A DNA stretch of 30,726 nt from Gaiellales bacterium (GTDB lineage: Bacteria; Actinomycetota; Thermoleophilia; Gaiellales; F1-60-MAGs149): positions 1-30,726 of the forward strand of contig JAURLF010000150.1 of assembly GCA_030831375.1 (NCBI GenBank). Direction: 5' to 3'. The translations under genes were made by a program, and so were the position numbers. Every line of letters starts with the position of its first letter. Position 1 is the stretch's first letter. The notes beneath the pieces are model-generated. The model was not told the DNA's origin and searched no databases. It saw nothing but the letters and a program-made list of their open reading frames with translations. This document shows, in pieces, positions 16,911 through 24,854 of the stretch.

Positions 16911-16935
16911 CGCGGACGCTCGGCGCGCCGACGCT
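16907..16935 (+). promoter_or_regulatory. Promoter of the cyclase-family gene with palindromic spacer
   Basis: TTGACG (16907-16912, overlapping the preceding stop codon), 17 bases, then GACGCT (16930-16935). A perfect palindrome TCGGCGCGCCGA (16920-16931) lies in the spacer and touches the -10. The leader carries AGGAG before the ATG at 16966. The -10 is weak; the palindrome could instead be a 3' hairpin of the preceding gene. Confidence 0.45.
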
Positions 16936-16965
16936 TCCGGGCGACCCCGGCCCAGGAGCGGACCC

Positions 16966-17931
16966 ATGTGCGGCGATCTCGGCAACCTCATCTTCGAGGC
17001 GATGCAGACCACGGACGGCAGGCAGGTCTCGAAGAGCCCGTGGGGCCCCGACGACCAGATCGGCCGCCTCAACTGGATGACGCCGGCCGGACAGGCCGAG
17101 CTGCTCGCCCGCCTCGACGGCTCGAAGGTGTTCGACCTCTCCGTCGACTACTTCAAGGGGATGCCGTCCTGGATCGCCGCCGGTGACCCCGTCTACGACA
17201 TCTGGATGACGCACACGCCCGAGGGGTCGCTGATCGACGGGCTGCCCGGCGTCGACCCGGCGCTGCTCGAGCGCCACTCGTACGCGGGCGACGCGGTGCA
17301 GATGTACACGCATTGCGGCACGCACCTCGACACGCTCAACCACTTCGGCTACGACGGCATGTTCTGGAACGGCTGGAACCAGAAGGAGCACCTCGGCAGC
17401 CGCCACTGGCTGGTCGGCGGTGCCGAGCACTACCCGCCGATCATCGGCCGCTGCGTCGCGATCGACGTGGCCGGCATGCACGGCGTCGACTGCCTCGACC
17501 CCGTCCACGAGATCACCGCGCAGGAGCTCCAGGACGCCCTCAAGCGGCAGGGCTCGGAGGTCCGGCCGGGTGACATCGTCCTGATCCGCACCGGCCGCAT
17601 GACCGTCTGGCCGGACGTGCAGGCGTACATCACGGACCAGCCCGGCATCGGCATGGGCGCTGCGAAGTGGCTCTGCGAGGAGGCCGGCGCGATGCTGGTC
17701 GGCGCCGACTCGCTGTCTCTGGAGGTCACGCCGAACCCGGACCCGGAGACGTTCCTGCCGGTCCACTCCTACCTGTTCGCGACCGCGGGCTGCCCCCTGA
17801 TGGAGGTCGTCGACATGGAGGAGATCTGCCGCGAGGGCGTCTACGAGTTCGCCTTCATGGGCTTCCCGTTGAAGCTGACGGGCGCGACCGGCACGCCGAT
17901 CCGCCCCGTCGCGATCCCGCTGCGCGACTAG
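16966..17931 (+). CDS. Cyclase-family metal-dependent hydrolase (kynurenine-formamidase-like fold)
   Basis: The protein has 321 residues. The metal-binding signature H-x-G-T-H-x-D appears as HCGTHLDTLNHF starting at His116; the family's usual Pro after the Asp is replaced by Leu-flanking Thr (DTLNHF rather than DxPxHF). The family includes bacterial kynurenine formamidase, isatin hydrolase and polyketide cyclases that open or hydrolyse amide/lactam-type bonds. This longer form (about 320 residues, with PWGPDDQIGRLNWMTP near residues 25-40) is the common environmental subtype of unknown substrate. It is cytoplasmic, with no signal peptide. The ATG has AGGAG about eight bases upstream. Its stop overlaps the opposing membrane-protein stop in a shared CTAG. 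Confidence 0.9.
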   Translation: MCGDLGNLIFEAMQTTDGRQVSKSPWGPDDQIGRLNWMTPAGQAELLARLDGSKVFDLSVDYFKGMPSWIAAGDPVYDIWMTHTPEGSLIDGLPGVDPALLERHSYAGDAVQMYTHCGTHLDTLNHFGYDGMFWNGWNQKEHLGSRHWLVGGAEHYPPIIGRCVAIDVAGMHGVDCLDPVHEITAQELQDALKRQGSEVRPGDIVLIRTGRMTVWPDVQAYITDQPGIGMGAAKWLCEEAGAMLVGADSLSLEVTPNPDPETFLPVHSYLFATAGCPLMEVVDMEEICREGVYEFAFMGFPLKLTGATGTPIRPVAIPLRD

Positions 17932-18341
17932 GCGGGGCGGGCGCGCCAGGCGAGCCAGAGGGCGAGCGCGAAGCCGGGCCACCAGACCAGATCGTTCGTG
18001 ACGATGATCAGCCCGGCCTCGATCGGCACCCGGCCCGAGACGACGGCGCCGAGGAACCCGATCGGGCCGAGGATCTTCCCGAGCAGGCCGACGAGCACGA
18101 TCGGCCAGTGGCGGATCGGGTCGCGCGCGGCGATCGCGTAGCCGATGCCGTACACGCCGACGATCATCCCGATGCACTGCCACAGCTCGGGGTAGATCGG
18201 CTGCTCGATCCCCGCGAGGTCGAACGCGCTGGCCGGAAATAGCACCGCCCACGCGCCGAACAGCACATTGTAGACGGCGGCGACGGCGAGCGTCGCCTTC
18301 GCGACGCGCAGCGCGGTGGAGGGAGGTGCGGCGGTGGCCAC
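17928..18341 (-). CDS. Conserved four-helix membrane protein
   Basis: This 137-residue protein has four hydrophobic helices, about residues 15-35, 46-65, 72-96 and 106-128. Conserved-looking polar positions lie between them (YPELWQCIGMIVGVYGIGYAIAARDP and GLLGKILGPIGF). I recognise it as a widespread small membrane-protein type but know no firm function. The start is GTG at 18341, since the coding-like sequence upstream is the shadow of the OsmC gene and an AAGAAT hexamer lies five bases before the GTG. It diverges from the OsmC-like gene, with an overlapping promoter region. Confidence 0.8.
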   Translation of the reverse strand: MATAAPPSTALRVAKATLAVAAVYNVLFGAWAVLFPASAFDLAGIEQPIYPELWQCIGMIVGVYGIGYAIAARDPIRHWPIVLVGLLGKILGPIGFLGAVVSGRVPIEAGLIIVTNDLVWWPGFALALWLAWRARPA

Positions 18342-18346
18342 GCTCG

Positions 18347-18374
18347 ATTCTTCGCAGCCCGACGCCGCTACGAT
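18347..18374. promoter_or_regulatory. Divergent leaderless promoters: membrane protein and OsmC-like gene
   Basis: On the plus strand TACGAT (18369-18374) lies seven bases before the GTG at 18382. On the minus strand AAGAAT (18352-18347) lies five bases before the GTG at 18341. Only 40 bases separate the two start codons. Confidence 0.45.
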
Positions 18375-18381
18375 CACCGCT

Positions 18382-18795
18382 GTGGACGACGCGACCGTCA
18401 TCGTCGAGGAGACCGGCGTCGACCCGGCGCGCGGGACGTCGCGACTGACCCAGGACATCTCCGCCTTCGGGCACGGCCTGATCGGCGATGAGCCGGTGGA
18501 GGACGGCGGCGCCGACCTCGGCCCGCCGCCCTTCGCGCTGCTCCTCGCCGCGCTCGGCTCGTGCACGTCGATGACGCTGCGGATGTACGCGGACCTCAAG
18601 GAGTGGCCGCTCGAGCGCGTGCGCGTCGAGCTGCGCCACGAGCAGGGACCCGACGGGCTCGAGATCGATCGGCGCATCGAGCTGACGGGCGACCTCGACG
18701 AGGCGCAGCGCGAGCGGCTGCTCGCGATCGCGAACCGATGCCCCGTGCACAAGGCACTCACGCACCCGCTCGAGATCCGCTCCACGCTGGCGTGA
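18382..18795 (+). CDS. OsmC/Ohr-family protein
   Basis: This 137-residue OsmC-fold protein is in the YhfA-like branch. PPPFALLLAALGSCTSMTLRMYA carries the first redox Cys, and IANRCPVHKALTHPLEI carries the second. Members detoxify organic hydroperoxides or bind small molecules. The start is GTG at 18382, because TACGAT lies seven bases upstream with no Shine-Dalgarno. In-frame starts further up lie in the promoter of the divergent gene. A peroxide-handling enzyme would suit a region rich in H2O2-producing oxidases, but that link is inference. Confidence 0.9.
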   Translation: MDDATVIVEETGVDPARGTSRLTQDISAFGHGLIGDEPVEDGGADLGPPPFALLLAALGSCTSMTLRMYADLKEWPLERVRVELRHEQGPDGLEIDRRIELTGDLDEAQRERLLAIANRCPVHKALTHPLEIRSTLA

Positions 18796-18818
18796 GCCGG
18801 CCCCCGGCCGGGCCCGGC
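18796..18818 (+). terminator. GC-rich stem-loop after the OsmC-like gene
   Basis: GCCGGCCC (18796-18803) pairs with GGGCCCGGC (18810-18818), with one bulged C, around a 6-base loop. It begins at the base after the TGA and has no T-run. It also separates this gene from the protease promoter. Confidence 0.4.
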
Positions 18819-18827
18819 GCCCGCGCG

Positions 18828-18833
18828 TAGTAT
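18828..18833 (+). promoter_or_regulatory. -10 element of the subtilisin-like protease
   Basis: TAGTAT ends nine bases before the GTG at 18843. It is slightly further from the start than at the other leaderless genes. Confidence 0.45.
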
Positions 18834-18842
18834 CCGGGTGCG

Positions 18843-20483
18843 GTGCCGATCCGGGCGTCGCGCCGTCAGATCCGCCGCCCGCGCGGCTCTTCACCTCCGA
18901 CCAGCCCGATGCCCCTGCCCCGCCCCCTGATCCTCGTCGCCGCGCTCGCCGCGCTGCTCGCCGTCGCGGCCGCCCCGGCCGCGGCCCGACCCGGCGACGC
19001 CGTCCCCGGCGAGTACATCGTCAAGGTGCGCGGCAACGTGTCGCCGTCCGACCTCGCCCGCGAGCAGGTCGGCAACGCGAACGTGAAGGGCGTCTACCGG
19101 CGCGTCATGAACGGGTTCACGGCGCGCCTGACCGAGGGCCGGCGGCGCGCGCTCGAGCAGCACCCGTGGGTCCTGTCGGTCGTCCCGAACCGCGTGGTCG
19201 AGACGACGGCGACCGTCGCGCCCGCCACCTGGGGCCTCGACCGCGTCGACCAGCGCGCCCTGCCGCTGAACGGCGCCTACGACTACTCGTCCACCGGGAG
19301 CGGCGTCAGCGCGTACGTGATCGACACCGGCGTCAACGCGTCGCACAGCCTGCTCGCGGGACGCGTCGCGGCGGGCTTCTCGGCCATCGACACGGGCACC
19401 GGCGCAAGCGACTGCAACGGGCACGGCACGCACGTCGCCGGCACCATCGCGGCCACCACCTACGGCGTCGCGCCCGAGGCGGGCGTGATCCCGGTGCGCG
19501 TCCTCGACTGCTCCGGCTCGGGCACCCTGGCGGGCGTCCTGCTCGGCCTCGAGTGGGTCGTCGCGCACCACAAGCCGGGCGAGCCCGCGGTCGCGAACCT
19601 CTCGCTCGGCGCCGGCGTCGCAGTGCCCGAGCTCGACGCCGCCGTCGAGTCCGCCGTCGCCGACGGCATCGTGGTCGCCGTCGCGGCGGGCAACGACGAC
19701 GTCGACGCCTGCGATGTCTCACCGGCGCGCGCCCCGTCCGCCCTGACCGTGGGTGCGACGACGAGCGCCGACGCGCGCGCCTCCTACTCGAACTACGGCT
19801 CCTGCCTCGACCTGTTCGCGCCGGGCTCCGGCATCACGTCGGCCTGGTACACGTCGACGACGGCGCTCGCGACCCTGTCCGGCACGTCGATGGCCGCCCC
19901 GCACGTGGCCGGCATCGCGGCGCGCCTGTGGTCCGGCCAGCCGACCGCGTCCGAGCCCGGGGTGCGCGCGCAGATCGCGGCCGACGCCACCACCGACGCC
20001 GTCGCGAGCCCGGGCACCGGCTCGCCGAACCGCCTCGCCTGGGTCGACCCGGGCACGCCAGCTCCGGTGGCGGACCTGCCCGCGCCGACGCCGCCCGCCG
20101 ACCCCGCGGACGCGCCGGCCCTGCCCTCGGTCGGGCCCGAGGTCGATACCGGGGACGACGCGGGCGACGGATCCGACGCGGGTTCGGGTGCGGGGTCGGG
20201 CGGCGGCTCCGGCGGCACCGCCCTCACCGCGCCGCGGATCACGGCTGTCACCCTCAAACGGGGCTGGCTGCGGATCACGATCCGGGGCGCGTCGGGCACC
20301 TTCCAGGTGTTTCGCGACGGCAGGTTGTCGGTGCAGACCCGCAAGCGCACCGTCTTCGTCCGCCGCGGGTCGGACCGCCGCGACGTCTTCCGGGCGCGCG
20401 TGGTCAAGGCGGGTGCGGTGTCGGCGTTCTCGAACCCGGTCTACCGGGTCGGCTCGCGCATCCGCGTCGGCCGCAGCGGCTAG
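18843..20483 (+). CDS. Secreted subtilisin-like serine protease (S8) with I9 propeptide
   Basis: The 546-residue precursor has a signal peptide, with its hydrophobic core at about residues 28-48. An inhibitor-I9 prodomain follows (EYIVKVRGNVSP near residue 57), then a peptidase S8 domain. The catalytic triad is Asp161 (YVIDTGVN), His194 (NGHGTHVAG) and Ser349 (GTSMAAPHVAG). An acidic Gly/Ser/Asp-rich linker (about 430-465) leads to a basic C-terminal beta-rich tail of unknown role. It is an extracellular scavenging protease of the proteinase-K/aqualysin type. The GTG at 18843 follows the TAGTAT element. An ATG at 18909 would give a more standard signal peptide (MPLPRPLILVAALAALL) but has no ribosome site; either is possible. 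The stop shares a CTAG with the opposing gene. Confidence 0.93.
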   Translation: MPIRASRRQIRRPRGSSPPTSPMPLPRPLILVAALAALLAVAAAPAAARPGDAVPGEYIVKVRGNVSPSDLAREQVGNANVKGVYRRVMNGFTARLTEGRRRALEQHPWVLSVVPNRVVETTATVAPATWGLDRVDQRALPLNGAYDYSSTGSGVSAYVIDTGVNASHSLLAGRVAAGFSAIDTGTGASDCNGHGTHVAGTIAATTYGVAPEAGVIPVRVLDCSGSGTLAGVLLGLEWVVAHHKPGEPAVANLSLGAGVAVPELDAAVESAVADGIVVAVAAGNDDVDACDVSPARAPSALTVGATTSADARASYSNYGSCLDLFAPGSGITSAWYTSTTALATLSGTSMAAPHVAGIAARLWSGQPTASEPGVRAQIAADATTDAVASPGTGSPNRLAWVDPGTPAPVADLPAPTPPADPADAPALPSVGPEVDTGDDAGDGSDAGSGAGSGGGSGGTALTAPRITAVTLKRGWLRITIRGASGTFQVFRDGRLSVQTRKRTVFVRRGSDRRDVFRARVVKAGAVSAFSNPVYRVGSRIRVGRSG

Positions 20484-21637
20484 CCGGCGAGCGCGGCCGC
20501 GGGGTCCCCGGCGGACAGCGCGCGGCAGATCGCGCGGCTCGCGTACTCGTTGTCCGAGTGGAGGTCGTCCGAGTCCGGCGAGTCCCACGACGACTGCTTG
20601 ACCACGACCGTGTTGCGGGGCCGGTCGACGTAGATCATCTGGCCGTGGATCCCGACGGCCATCACGCAGCCGGGGTCGACGCGGGGCTGGTACCAGCACG
20701 AGCGGTAGCAGCCGCCGGGCAGCCAGTCGGCGTAGTCGCCGAGCGCCCAGTGCTCCGGGTCGCCGCCGTCGGTCAGGTCGTCGATGAAGTCCGCCGGCAC
20801 GATGCCGGCGCCGCCCTCGGCGACGATCATCCCGAAGCGGGCCATGTCGCGGGCGGTGGCGCTGAGGCCGCCGGCCGCCCGCGGGGCGCCGAGCCGGTCG
20901 AGGGTCATGTCGCCGTCGGCCTCGGCGCCCATCGGCACCCACAGGTAGTGGGAGATGGCGCGTGCCCAGGGCTCGCCGGAGACCGCCTCGCAGACCCATC
21001 CGAGCATGTCGGTCGTCGGGGAGAGGTAGCGGAAGCGCTGCCCGTGCTCGCCCTCCTTCGCGCGCGTCACGAGGAACTCGCGCAGGCCCATGTGGTCGGG
21101 CGGCGCCGGGTACCAGCCGGCCGAGTTGCGGTAGAGGGTCAGGTCGATGCCGGGCGAGTAGTCCTCGACGAAGGCGTACGAGGCCTCCATGTCGAGCAGC
21201 TGGCGGACGGTGGCGTCGCCGAAGCCGCTGTCCGCGGCCTCCGGCACGTAGCGCGCGACCGGCTCCTCGACGTCGAGCAGCCCTGCGCCGACCAGCGCCC
21301 CGGCGAGGAGCGCGGTGACCGACTTCGTGACGGAGAACATCAGGTGCGGCTCGTCGTCGCGGACGCCGGGCGCCATCCACTCCAGCACGACCTCGCCATT
21401 GCGCACGACGACCAGCGCGTCGCTCTGCGACCCGGCCAGCCAGTCGCCGAGCGCGACCTCGCCGCCCGTCTTCGCGTCGAAGCGCAGGTCGAGCAGGTTT
21501 CCGGCGGGCGCGAACGGCAGCGCGCGCACGTGGTGGCCGTGGCGGACGCGCGCGGTCGGGATCAGCTCGCGCACGTGCCGGAACGACCAGAAGGGGTGCG
21601 GCGGGCGCATCCAGTTGCCGAGGTCGGGGCGGTCCAT
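20480..21637 (-). CDS. Second NylB-like serine hydrolase (beta-lactamase fold)
   Basis: The 385-residue protein has S102-V-T-K105 as its S-x-x-K motif and Y204 in RYLSPTTD as Tyr base. It is a paralogue of the gene at 11597-12778. The two share the N-terminal SF-x-x-VRE-x-x-PTAR segment, the HLMxSV(S/T)KS nucleophile region and the IHGQxxYVDRP stretch near the C-terminus. Amide- or ester-hydrolysing activity is expected; substrate is unknown. The ATG at 21637 is chosen because CATACT lies seven bases upstream and translation above it reads the shadow of the TRIC gene. There is no signal peptide. Confidence 0.88.
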   Translation of the reverse strand: MDRPDLGNWMRPPHPFWSFRHVRELIPTARVRHGHHVRALPFAPAGNLLDLRFDAKTGGEVALGDWLAGSQSDALVVVRNGEVVLEWMAPGVRDDEPHLMFSVTKSVTALLAGALVGAGLLDVEEPVARYVPEAADSGFGDATVRQLLDMEASYAFVEDYSPGIDLTLYRNSAGWYPAPPDHMGLREFLVTRAKEGEHGQRFRYLSPTTDMLGWVCEAVSGEPWARAISHYLWVPMGAEADGDMTLDRLGAPRAAGGLSATARDMARFGMIVAEGGAGIVPADFIDDLTDGGDPEHWALGDYADWLPGGCYRSCWYQPRVDPGCVMAVGIHGQMIYVDRPRNTVVVKQSSWDSPDSDDLHSDNEYASRAICRALSAGDPAAALAG

Positions 21638-21644
21638 GCGCGGG

Positions 21645-21682
21645 AGTATGACGCCGGGCGCGGCATCCCGCCTCCCTATCCT
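21645..21682. promoter_or_regulatory. Divergent leaderless promoters: serine hydrolase and TRIC gene
   Basis: On the minus strand CATACT (21650-21645) is seven bases before the ATG at 21637. On the plus strand TATCCT (21677-21682) is seven bases before the GTG at 21690. Only 52 bases separate the two start codons. Confidence 0.55.
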
Positions 21683-21689
21683 CCGTCTC

Positions 21690-22340
21690 GTGGAGGACCT
21701 GCTCGGCGCCATTCCGGACTTCGCCGCGGAGACGCCGGCGTGGCTGAGCATCCTCGCCACCTTCGTGGGCGCCCTCGGCGGCGCCCTGCTCGGCCGCCAG
21801 CACTCGCCGACGGTCGACGTGGCGGGGATGGCGGTGCTCGCGATCTCGCTCGGCTTCGGCGGTGGCATCATCCGCGACGTCCTGATCGGCAACACCCCGC
21901 CGGAGGCGCTGCGCCAATGGGAGTACATCGCCGCCGTCGGGGTCGCGTTCGGCCTGATCCTGCTCGTGGGCCGCGAGGTCGCGCGCTTCGCCTACGCGCT
22001 GCTCGTCCTCGACGCCCTCACGCTCGGCCTGTTCGCGGCGGTCGGCGCGCAGTACGCGATCGACGCCGGCCTGCCGGCCCTGACCGCGGTCCTCGTCGGG
22101 TCGTTCGCCGCGATCGGCGGCGGCGTCGCCGCCTCCGTCCTGCTGCGCGAGACGCCGTCCGTGATGCGGCCGGGCCCGCCGTACGCGATCGCGGCCGTGG
22201 CGGGCGCGATCGCCTTCGTGCTGCTCGACGGGGTCAACGGCGGGCTCGCGTCGCTCGCCTGCGTTGCGGTCGCGTTCGCGATCCGGGTTGTCGCGGAGCG
22301 CGCGAACCTGCGGACGCGCCCGGTGCGCCCGATCGACTGA
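21690..22340 (+). CDS. TRIC/UPF0126 family membrane protein
   Basis: This 216-residue protein has seven hydrophobic segments in two homologous halves. Each half carries a Gly-rich helix start (LGFGGGIIRDVLIGNTPP, and later AAIGGGVAASVLLRETPS), the repeated signature of the trimeric intracellular cation channel family (Pfam Gly_transporter). Bacterial members are potassium-permeable channels or proposed small-molecule carriers. The start is GTG at 21690, with TATCCT seven bases upstream; open frame further upstream is the shadow of the serine-hydrolase gene. It ends three bases from the opposing beta-propeller gene. Confidence 0.92.
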   Translation: MEDLLGAIPDFAAETPAWLSILATFVGALGGALLGRQHSPTVDVAGMAVLAISLGFGGGIIRDVLIGNTPPEALRQWEYIAAVGVAFGLILLVGREVARFAYALLVLDALTLGLFAAVGAQYAIDAGLPALTAVLVGSFAAIGGGVAASVLLRETPSVMRPGPPYAIAAVAGAIAFVLLDGVNGGLASLACVAVAFAIRVVAERANLRTRPVRPID

Positions 22341-22343
22341 CCC

Positions 22344-23684
22344 CTACGAGGGATCGAGCCCGAAGACGACGCCGGTGCCGACGAGGTAGACGCGCTCGGT
22401 GTCGGCGACGAGCGGCGAGTACTTGCCCGCGGGGAACTCCCAGACGATCTCCTGCGTGGCCACGTCGATCGCGTAGGTGGCGTCGGGGCCGCGCTTCGAC
22501 TCGCGCACGCCGTTCTGGCCGCAGCCCGAGCACGTCGAGACGTACAGGAGACCCGCCATCAGGGTGGGGGCGCCGTGCACGGCGCCGGGCATCTCGAGCC
22601 GCCAGCGCTCGGCCCCGGTGGCCGCGTCGTAGGCGATCACGAAGCCGTCGTAGGTGCCGATGTAGACGACCTCGTCGGCGACGGCGGCCGCGGTGTACAC
22701 GTACGAGCCGGCCTGCTTGGCCCACAGCAGGTTGCCGGACCGCGCGCCGTATGCGTACATCCAGCCGTCGGTGTTGCCGACGAAGACGCGCCCGTACGCG
22801 ACGGCCGGCGTGGCGTAGAAGTACTCACGGCCCGAGCCCAGGTGGTCGTTCGACTGCGCCTCCCAGTTGATCGCCCCGGTCTCCGCGTCGAGCGAGTAGA
22901 GGGTGCCGCCGTTCGTGCCGATCGTGATCGCCGCGCGCCCGCCCGCCTCCTCCGCCTCGATCAGGGTCGCCGAGGCGACGATCTGCGCGTCGAGCTCCGT
23001 CGACCAGCGCTCGGCCCCGGTGCGTGCGTCGAGCGCGTGAACCTTGGCGTCCCAGGCGGCGACGTAGACGGTGTCGTCGACGACGAGCGGCGACGACTCG
23101 ACGGGCGCCATGTCGACGCGCCACAGCTCGGCGCCGGACGCGGCGTCCCAGGCGGCGACGAAGCCGCCGTCCTGGAAGTCGCCCTTCGGGCACGGGTAGT
23201 CGGCCAGGAAGGCGGCGAAGACGACGCCGTCCGCGTACGCCGGCGACGCCGCCGAGCAGTGGCCGGTGTCCTTCTCCCAGATCGTGCCGCCGGTGCCGGT
23301 GTCGACGGCGTAGAAGCGGCCGCGCAGCTGGCCGACGAAGAGGCGCCCGTCCGCCACGACGGGCGGGAACTCGAGCAGGCTCAGCGACCGGAACCGCCAC
23401 TGCTCGGTGTACGGCGGGCGGTGCTCGAGATCGGGGTTCCAGCGCGTGCGGGCGTTGTCGAAGCCGTACGTGGGCCAGGGGGCGACGGGATCCGTCTCCT
23501 CGATCGTGATCGTGGCGGGCGGTGGCGTGAACTCGACCGTGGCCGAGCCCTCGACCTCGTCCGGCTCGAGCGCGCCGAGGGCGACCCACGCGCCGACGCC
23601 GAGCACGGCGACGAGGAGGAGCGCGAAGGCGCCGGTCAGCCCCCAGCGCAGGCGGCGGTGGGGCTGTCCACGGCGGAGCGTCAT
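22344..23684 (-). CDS. Membrane-anchored PQQ-type beta-propeller protein
   Basis: The 446-residue protein has a single N-terminal membrane anchor (about residues 13-36) after an Arg-rich cytoplasmic start, then an extracytoplasmic propeller. About seven blades show the DxxTGxxxW pattern: AVDTGTGGTIW, AWDAASGAELW, ALDARTGAERW, SLDAETGAINW, AYGARSGNLLW, AYDAATGAERW and AIDVATQEIVW. This resembles BamB and PQQ-like repeat proteins. I see no evidence that PQQ itself is bound, so an enzymatic role is not claimed. A Cys pair (CSGCG) occurs in a late blade. The ATG at 23684 follows TATCAT by eight bases. Confidence 0.9.
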   Translation of the reverse strand: MTLRRGQPHRRLRWGLTGAFALLLVAVLGVGAWVALGALEPDEVEGSATVEFTPPPATITIEETDPVAPWPTYGFDNARTRWNPDLEHRPPYTEQWRFRSLSLLEFPPVVADGRLFVGQLRGRFYAVDTGTGGTIWEKDTGHCSAASPAYADGVVFAAFLADYPCPKGDFQDGGFVAAWDAASGAELWRVDMAPVESSPLVVDDTVYVAAWDAKVHALDARTGAERWSTELDAQIVASATLIEAEEAGGRAAITIGTNGGTLYSLDAETGAINWEAQSNDHLGSGREYFYATPAVAYGRVFVGNTDGWMYAYGARSGNLLWAKQAGSYVYTAAAVADEVVYIGTYDGFVIAYDAATGAERWRLEMPGAVHGAPTLMAGLLYVSTCSGCGQNGVRESKRGPDATYAIDVATQEIVWEFPAGKYSPLVADTERVYLVGTGVVFGLDPS

Positions 23685-23692
23685 CCACCCGC

Positions 23693-23739
23693 ATGATACG
23701 TGCGCCCAGGCGGGCTTCCCGGGGCGCCGGCGCTACCCT
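23693..23739. promoter_or_regulatory. Divergent leaderless promoters: beta-propeller and zinc-ribbon gene
   Basis: On the minus strand TATCAT (23698-23693) is eight bases before the ATG at 23684. On the plus strand TACCCT (23734-23739) is six bases before the GTG at 23746. Confidence 0.55.
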
Positions 23740-23745
23740 CGGGAC

Positions 23746-23916
23746 GTGGACGCCGACGCCGACGACGCGACCCCGCGGACGGCCTGCCGGGCCCGCTGCC
23801 CGATGTGCGGGAGCGCCGCCGAGCCGGTCGAGGTCCACGGCCACGTGCAGTGCGCCAGCTGCGGCGTCAACATCGACCCGTGCTGCGGCGGCGCGCCGCT
23901 CGACGAGGCGGCCTGA
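23746..23916 (+). CDS. 56-residue zinc-ribbon protein
   Basis: This very small acidic-ended protein has seven cysteines. CPMCG (residues 19-23) and CASCG (39-43) form a two-knuckle zinc-ribbon, a CC pair follows in NIDPCCGG, and the HGHVQCASCG stretch looks well conserved. It could bind one zinc, with the extra CC pair available for redox or another metal. Function is unknown. GTG at 23746 is chosen because TACCCT lies six bases upstream and no coding-like sequence precedes it. It is 47 bases upstream of the ABC ATPase, which has its own -10, so co-function is uncertain. Confidence 0.7.
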   Translation: MDADADDATPRTACRARCPMCGSAAEPVEVHGHVQCASCGVNIDPCCGGAPLDEAA

Positions 23917-23951
23917 GGGGAAACCACGGCCCGGGGGCGACGGCCGACGGC

Positions 23952-23957
23952 TAACCT
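23952..23957 (+). promoter_or_regulatory. -10 element of the ABC transporter unit (leaderless type)
   Basis: TAACCT, six bases, then the GTG at 23964. No Shine-Dalgarno is present. Confidence 0.5.
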
Positions 23958-23963
23958 CGGCTC

Positions 23964-24854
23964 GTGATCCGGACGCGGGATCTCACGAAGCGCTACGGCG
24001 CCACGCACGCCCTCGAGGGGCTCGACCTCGAGATCCGGGCGGGTGGCGTGCTCGGCTTCCTCGGCCCGAACGGCGCCGGCAAGACGACCGCGATCCGCCT
24101 GATCGCGGGCCTGATCCGGCCGAGCCGGGGGAGCGCCGAGGTCGCCGGGTTCGACGTCGCCCGCGACCCGCAGGCGGTGCACGCCCGCATCGGCTACCTC
24201 TCGGGCGAGTTCCGCGCCTACCGCGACCTCACCGCCGAGCGCTACCTGCGCTACCTCGCCGACCTGCGCGGCGGCGTCGACCCGGCGCGCATCGCGTCGC
24301 TCGCGGAGCGCCTCGACCTGCCCCTGCGCCGGCGGATCGGCGAGCTCTCGCACGGCAACCGCCAGAAGGTCGGCCTCGTGCAGGCGCTGATGGCGGACCC
24401 GCCGGTGCTGCTCCTCGACGAGCCGACGCAGGGCCTCGACCCGCTCATGCAGCGCGAGTTCCTCGGGCTGATCGCGGAGGCCCGCGACCGGGGCTGCGCG
24501 GTCCTGCTCTCCTCGCACATCCTCTCGGAGGTCGAGGCCGTCGCCGATCGCATCGGCATCCTCCGCGCGGGCCGCCTCGTGGCGCTCGACGCGGTCGATG
24601 CGCTGCGCGGACGGGCCGTGCGACGCCTCGACCTCGTCTTCGCCGGTCCGCCGCCCGCCGAGGTGGTCGCCGCCGTGCCCGGCGTGCGCATCCTCGGCAC
24701 GACGGACCGCACGCTGCACGTCGAGGTCGAGGGGTCGACCGCGGCCCTGGTGGCGGCGCTCGGCCCGCACGCGGTCGAGGACGTGGTCTCGCACGAGCCT
24801 GACCTCGAGGAGATCTTCCTGTCCCTCTACGCCGACGGCGGGGAGCCCGCGTGA
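23964..24854 (+). CDS. ABC-2 type transporter ATP-binding protein
   Basis: The 296-residue ATPase has Walker A GPNGAGKT (34-41) and Walker B LLLDEP (149-154), followed by a D-loop and an SSHILSEVE switch region. The ABC signature is LSHGNRQK instead of LSGGQ, a form common in ABC-2 exporters of the antibiotic/lipid type. The C-terminal 75 residues form the accessory domain typical of DrrA/NatA-like proteins. It energises export by the membrane partner encoded next, with which it overlaps by four bases (GTGA). Substrate is unknown. Confidence 0.94.
   Translation: MIRTRDLTKRYGATHALEGLDLEIRAGGVLGFLGPNGAGKTTAIRLIAGLIRPSRGSAEVAGFDVARDPQAVHARIGYLSGEFRAYRDLTAERYLRYLADLRGGVDPARIASLAERLDLPLRRRIGELSHGNRQKVGLVQALMADPPVLLLDEPTQGLDPLMQREFLGLIAEARDRGCAVLLSSHILSEVEAVADRIGILRAGRLVALDAVDALRGRAVRRLDLVFAGPPPAEVVAAVPGVRILGTTDRTLHVEVEGSTAALVAALGPHAVEDVVSHEPDLEEIFLSLYADGGEPA

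Noticed and set aside
20157..20220. Gly/Ser/Asp repeat in the protease gene as a possible frameshift hotspot or DNA repeat element
   Set aside because: It is an ordinary flexible linker between the catalytic domain and the C-terminal tail, in frame on both sides.
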